Of a stretch of DNA of 64,000 nt, positions 60,749-64,000 are shown in pieces. The notes below the pieces were generated by a model, which had not been told where the DNA came from, did not search any database, and worked only from the letters and a program-made list of their open reading frames with translations. The translations under genes were made by a program, and so were the position numbers. Every line of letters starts with the position of its first letter. Position 1 is the first letter of the stretch. This DNA comes from Myxococcales bacterium (GTDB lineage Bacteria > Myxococcota_A > Polyangia > Polyangiales > JAFGIB01), in assembly GCA_029880325.1 (NCBI GenBank), contig JAOUOP010000045.1, forward strand, positions 1 to 64,000. The letters run 5' to 3'.

Positions 60749-61777
60749 TCAGAGTGCGTCGATGCCGAAAGCCTCGAGCAGTCTGCGTGCGCCCAGGGTT
60801 GGCGGCTTCTTGCCGGCCAGCACTTCGGCTTCCAGGCCGGGCGCGATGCGGGCGACGTCGGGGTGCTGGCGCAGGGCGCGCAGGACGGCTTCATCCACCA
60901 TCGACCACATCCAGCGCTTGAGTTGATCGCGGCGCTTGTTTTCGAGGGCGCCGCTGGCCTCGGCCTGCGCGCGGTACTTGCCGATGGCATCCCACAGTAC
61001 GTCGAGGCCGCTGTTGTTGAGGCCGCTGATGGTCAGCACCGGCACCTGCCAGCCAGCGTCGGCAGCGCCGCCGTGCATCATGCGCAGGGCGTTGATGTAT
61101 TCGCGCTTGGCCAGGCGCGCGCTTTCACCACCGGTGTCGGCCTTGTTGACGGCGATTAGATCCGCCAACTCCAGGATGCCGCGCTTGATGCCCTGCAGCT
61201 CGTCGCCAGCGTTGGGCAGCATCAGCACCAGGAAGAAGTCGACCATGTCGGCGACCACGGTTTCGGACTGGCCCACGCCCACGGTCTCCACCAGGATGAT
61301 GTCGAAGCCCGCGGCTTCACAGATCAGCATGGTCTCGCGCGTTTTGCGCGCGACGCCGCCGAGGGATCCCGAGGAGGGCGAGGGGCGGATGAAGGCGGAC
61401 GGGTCGCTGGAGAGGCGCGTCATGCGCGTCTTGTCGCCCAGGATGCTGCCGCTGGTGCGGCTGCTGGTGGGGTCGACCGCGAGCACGGCGACGCGGTGGC
61501 CGGCGCCGGTGAGGTTTTTCCCAAAGGTTTCGATGAAGGTGCTCTTGCCGACACCGGGCACGCCCGTGATGCCCACGCGGACAGCCCCGCCGGTGCTGGG
61601 CAACAGACGTCCCAATAGCTCCTGGGCGAGTTGCTGATCGGCCGCTGCATTGCTTTCGATCAGCGTGATTGCGCGCCCCAGCACGACGCGGTCGCGCGCG
61701 CGCACACCCGCTTCGTATTCGTCGAGCGTGAGTCTGCGTCGGCGGCGTCGCGGTGGTTGGCTCGGGGCCCCGCTCAC
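60749..61777 (-). CDS. meaB: Methylmalonyl-CoA mutase-associated GTPase MeaB
   Basis: 342 aa, GTG start overlapping the mutase stop by four bases. SIMIBI G3E GTPase: Walker A GVPGVGKST, VLAVDPTSSRTSGSILGDKTRM, VETVGVGQSE and base-recognition NKAD. MeaB gates adenosylcobalamin delivery and protects the mutase from inactivation. An Arg-rich N-terminus (PRRRRRR) is somewhat unusual. Confidence 0.95.
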   Translation of the reverse strand: MSGAPSQPPRRRRRRLTLDEYEAGVRARDRVVLGRAITLIESNAAADQQLAQELLGRLLPSTGGAVRVGITGVPGVGKSTFIETFGKNLTGAGHRVAVLAVDPTSSRTSGSILGDKTRMTRLSSDPSAFIRPSPSSGSLGGVARKTRETMLICEAAGFDIILVETVGVGQSETVVADMVDFFLVLMLPNAGDELQGIKRGILELADLIAVNKADTGGESARLAKREYINALRMMHGGAADAGWQVPVLTISGLNNSGLDVLWDAIGKYRAQAEASGALENKRRDQLKRWMWSMVDEAVLRALRQHPDVARIAPGLEAEVLAGKKPPTLGARRLLEAFGIDAL

Positions 61778-63969
61778 GCGTCGGGATCCTCGCTGCGTCG
61801 TTCGATTTCGCGCAGCAGCTCCGAGGCGGCTTCGGTGATCACGGTGCCGGGGCCGAAGATGCAGCTGGCGCCAGCGGCGTAGAGCGCTTCGTAGTCCTGC
61901 TTGGGGACCACGCCGCCGACGACGATGACGATGTCTTCGCGACCCAGGTCGTCGAGGGCCTTGCGCAGCTCGGGTACCAGCGTGAGGTGACCGGCGGCCA
62001 GGGAGCTGGCGCCGACGGCATGGACGTCGTTTTCGGCGGCTTGCTTGGCGGTTTCTTCGGGCGTCTGGAAGAGCGGGCCGACGTCGACGTCAAAGCCCAT
62101 GTCGGCAAAGGCCGTGGCGATGACCTTGGCGCCGCGGTCGTGGCCGTCCTGACCCATCTTGGCTACAAGAATGCGCGGGCGCCGACCCTCGCGTTCGGCG
62201 AAGGCGTCGGTTTCATGGATGACTTTGCTTACGGCGTCGGAGGACTCACTCACCTCCCTACCATACACCCCGGAGACCGAGCGGGTCACCGCCGCGTGAC
62301 GGCCCCAGATCTTCTCGAGGGCGTCGCTGATCTCGCCCACCGAGGCGTGGGCGCGGGCGGCCTCGATGCTCAGCTCGAGCAGGTTGCCCGTGCCGCTTTC
62401 GGCGGCCTGGGTCAGGGCGCTGAGGGCGCGTTCGACGCGTGCTGGGTCGCGCTCGGCCCGCAGCTGCTGCAGGCGTCGCACCTGGGCTGCGCGGACCTCG
62501 CGGTTGTCGATCTTGAGGACCGGCACCTCTTCGTCCTGCGTCAGCGGATACTTGTTGATGCCGACGATGGTCTGGGCGCCGGAGTCGATGCGCGCCTGGG
62601 TGCGAGTGGCGGCCTCTTCGATGCGCAGCTTGGGCAGCCCCGATTCAATGGCCTTGGCCATGCCGCCGAGCTCTTCGACCTCGGCCATCAGCGTACGCGC
62701 GCGCTCGGCCAGGTCATGGGTGAGCCGTTCGACGTAGTAGCTTCCAGCCCAGGGATCGATGGTGCGGCAGACGCCGGTCTCCTGCTGGATGTAGAGCTGG
62801 GTATTGCGGGCGATGCGCGCGCTGAAATCGGTGGGCAGCGCCAGCGCTTCGTCAAACGAGTTGGTGTGCAGTGATTGGGTGTGGCCCTGGGCCGCGGCCA
62901 TGGCCTCGATGCAGGTGCGGGTGACGTTGTTGTAGACGTCCTGGGCCGTCAGGCTCCATCCCGAGGTTTGACTGTGGGTTCGGAGCGACATGCTCTTGCT
63001 GTTCTTCGGCTCGAAACCGTTGACGATTTCGGCCCAGAGCATGCGTCCGGCGCGCATCTTGGCCACTTCCATGAAGTAATTCATGCCGATGGCCCAGAAG
63101 AAGCTCAGGCGCGGGGCGAAGGCATCGATGTCGAGACCGGCGGCGATGCCCGTGCGGAGGTACTCCAGGCCGTCGGCCAGCGTATAGGCCAGCTCGATGT
63201 CGGCCGTCGCGCCGGCTTCCTGCATGTGGTAGCCGGAGATGGAGATGCTGTTGAACTTCGGCATCTCGCGCGAGGTGTAGGCGAAGATGTCGCCGATGAT
63301 CCGCATGGAGGGGGCCGGCGGATAGATATAGGTGTTGCGGACCATGAACTCCTTGAGGATGTCGTTCTGGATGGTTCCGCTGAGCTTGTCGCGCGCTACC
63401 CCTTGCTCCTCGGCGGCGACGATGTAGAGCGCCAGCACCGGCAGCACGGCGCCGTTCATGGTCATCGACACGCTCATCTGGTCGAGCGGGATGCGGTCGA
63501 AGAGAACGCGCATGTCGAGGATCGAGTCGATGGCCACGCCCGCCATGCCGACGTCGCCGCGCACCCTGGGGTTGTCCGAGTCGTAGCCGCGGTGGGTCGC
63601 CAGGTCGAAGGCGATGGATAGCCCTTTTTGGCCCATCGCCAGATTGCGGCGGTAGAAGGCGTTGCTTGCTTCAGCCGTCGAGTAGCCCGCGTACTGGCGC
63701 ACGGTCCAGGGCCGCTCCACGTACATGGTGGGGTAGGGACCGCGCAAAAAGGGCGGCAGGCCGGGCATGGTGCCCAGGTGGGAGAGCGAGGCGGCGTCCT
63801 CGCTGCTGTAGAGGGGCGCGACGTCGATGCGCTCGGGCGTGTGCCATACTGGATCACCGCCGTTTTGCTGCTCGGCTGCGCGGGCCTGCCATGCGTCGCG
63901 GTCGTTGCCGGCTGTGGCCTTGCGCAGGTCGCCGATGGGAAGCCTGGAGAAGTTCGGAATCTCAGCCAT
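61774..63969 (-). CDS. mcm: Methylmalonyl-CoA mutase, catalytic and B12-binding domains
   Basis: 731 aa from ATG 63969 (seven bases after GGAG; GTG 63972 is also possible). Catalytic barrel about 1-560 (YPTMYVERPWTVRQYAGYSTAEASNAFYRRN, GYDSDNPRV, RTHSQTSGWSLT) and C-terminal cobalamin domain with KMGQDGHDRGAKV, whose His coordinates B12, plus GGVVP and FGPGT. It interconverts R-methylmalonyl-CoA and succinyl-CoA in propionate metabolism. It is the large-subunit type that may work alone or with a small subunit gene outside the window. Confidence 0.97.
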   Translation of the reverse strand: MAEIPNFSRLPIGDLRKATAGNDRDAWQARAAEQQNGGDPVWHTPERIDVAPLYSSEDAASLSHLGTMPGLPPFLRGPYPTMYVERPWTVRQYAGYSTAEASNAFYRRNLAMGQKGLSIAFDLATHRGYDSDNPRVRGDVGMAGVAIDSILDMRVLFDRIPLDQMSVSMTMNGAVLPVLALYIVAAEEQGVARDKLSGTIQNDILKEFMVRNTYIYPPAPSMRIIGDIFAYTSREMPKFNSISISGYHMQEAGATADIELAYTLADGLEYLRTGIAAGLDIDAFAPRLSFFWAIGMNYFMEVAKMRAGRMLWAEIVNGFEPKNSKSMSLRTHSQTSGWSLTAQDVYNNVTRTCIEAMAAAQGHTQSLHTNSFDEALALPTDFSARIARNTQLYIQQETGVCRTIDPWAGSYYVERLTHDLAERARTLMAEVEELGGMAKAIESGLPKLRIEEAATRTQARIDSGAQTIVGINKYPLTQDEEVPVLKIDNREVRAAQVRRLQQLRAERDPARVERALSALTQAAESGTGNLLELSIEAARAHASVGEISDALEKIWGRHAAVTRSVSGVYGREVSESSDAVSKVIHETDAFAEREGRRPRILVAKMGQDGHDRGAKVIATAFADMGFDVDVGPLFQTPEETAKQAAENDVHAVGASSLAAGHLTLVPELRKALDDLGREDIVIVVGGVVPKQDYEALYAAGASCIFGPGTVITEAASELLREIERRSEDPDA

Positions 63970-64000
63970 CACGCCGCTCCCTTCGCGGTCAAAAGGCTAT

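Overview
The window is a high-GC, densely coded bacterial chromosome segment with short intergenic gaps and many 4-base or 1-base start/stop overlaps. The gene order rpsP-khpA-rimM-trmD-SPOUT methyltransferase-rplS, a cysteine-rich surface protein with a MYXO-CTERM-like tail, many histidine kinases, a multihaem cytochrome lipoprotein and a BTAD regulator point to the former Deltaproteobacteria, most likely Myxococcota or a relative. This is inference from gene content. No rRNA, tRNA, CRISPR array, transposase or prophage gene was seen.

Layout. 0.4-3.6 kb: a lipoprotein with the copper ligands of type II ascorbate-dependent monooxygenases, a PP2C phosphatase and a family 4 uracil-DNA glycosylase. 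3.6-8.4 kb: a three-gene overlapping operon (acidic beta-propeller, HEAT/TPR, SWIM-type zinc finger). 8.4-18.4 kb: an MddA-like membrane methyltransferase, BTAD regulator, gamma-glutamylcyclotransferase-like protein, SAM methyltransferase, glutathione S-transferase, membrane acyltransferase, Cys-rich surface protein, APH-like kinase, histidine phosphatase, and a broken M28 peptidase. 18.4-26.4 kb: a signalling locus with a membrane CheA-like kinase opposite a porin, a PstS-like protein, CheX-like protein, CheY-like regulator, PAS kinase and HDOD regulator. 26.4-37.6 kb: TonB receptor, PutA, acyl-CoA dehydrogenase, RlpA-like lipoprotein, phosphoesterase/tetrahaem lipoprotein, hybrid kinase. 38-41.2 kb: the ribosomal protein/RNA modification operon.

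42-50.8 kb holds the most interesting locus, a minus-strand sulfur assimilation cluster: Rrf2 regulator, cysK, ThiF/MoeB-type E1, MoaD/CysO-type sulfur carrier, a small degenerate E1-like protein, cysM, a JAMM protease, aprA, aprB, an MFS transporter and, after a gap, larE. Together they read as APS reduction to sulfite plus protein-thiocarboxylate-dependent cysteine synthesis. The catalytic E1 lacks the N-terminal segment that carries the arginine finger in MoeB/ThiF, while that segment is present in the separate degenerate E1-like protein. This resembles the heterodimeric E1 enzymes of eukaryotes and is the best candidate here for an undescribed system.

50.8-64 kb: a PopT-family (DUF368) lipid carrier translocase; a GH15 hydrolase followed by two secreted paralogues built from seven copies of a Cys-pair domain I do not recognise; Ddl; a HARE-HTH protein with a degenerate Mrr-like domain and extreme charged repeats; then meaB and methylmalonyl-CoA mutase. 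Non-coding structure includes a family of about 167-bp palindromic elements (two full copies, two fragments), a 12-bp-period direct repeat at the same distance upstream of two genes, and TTGAC-N17-TAG promoters, two of which share 15 identical bases.
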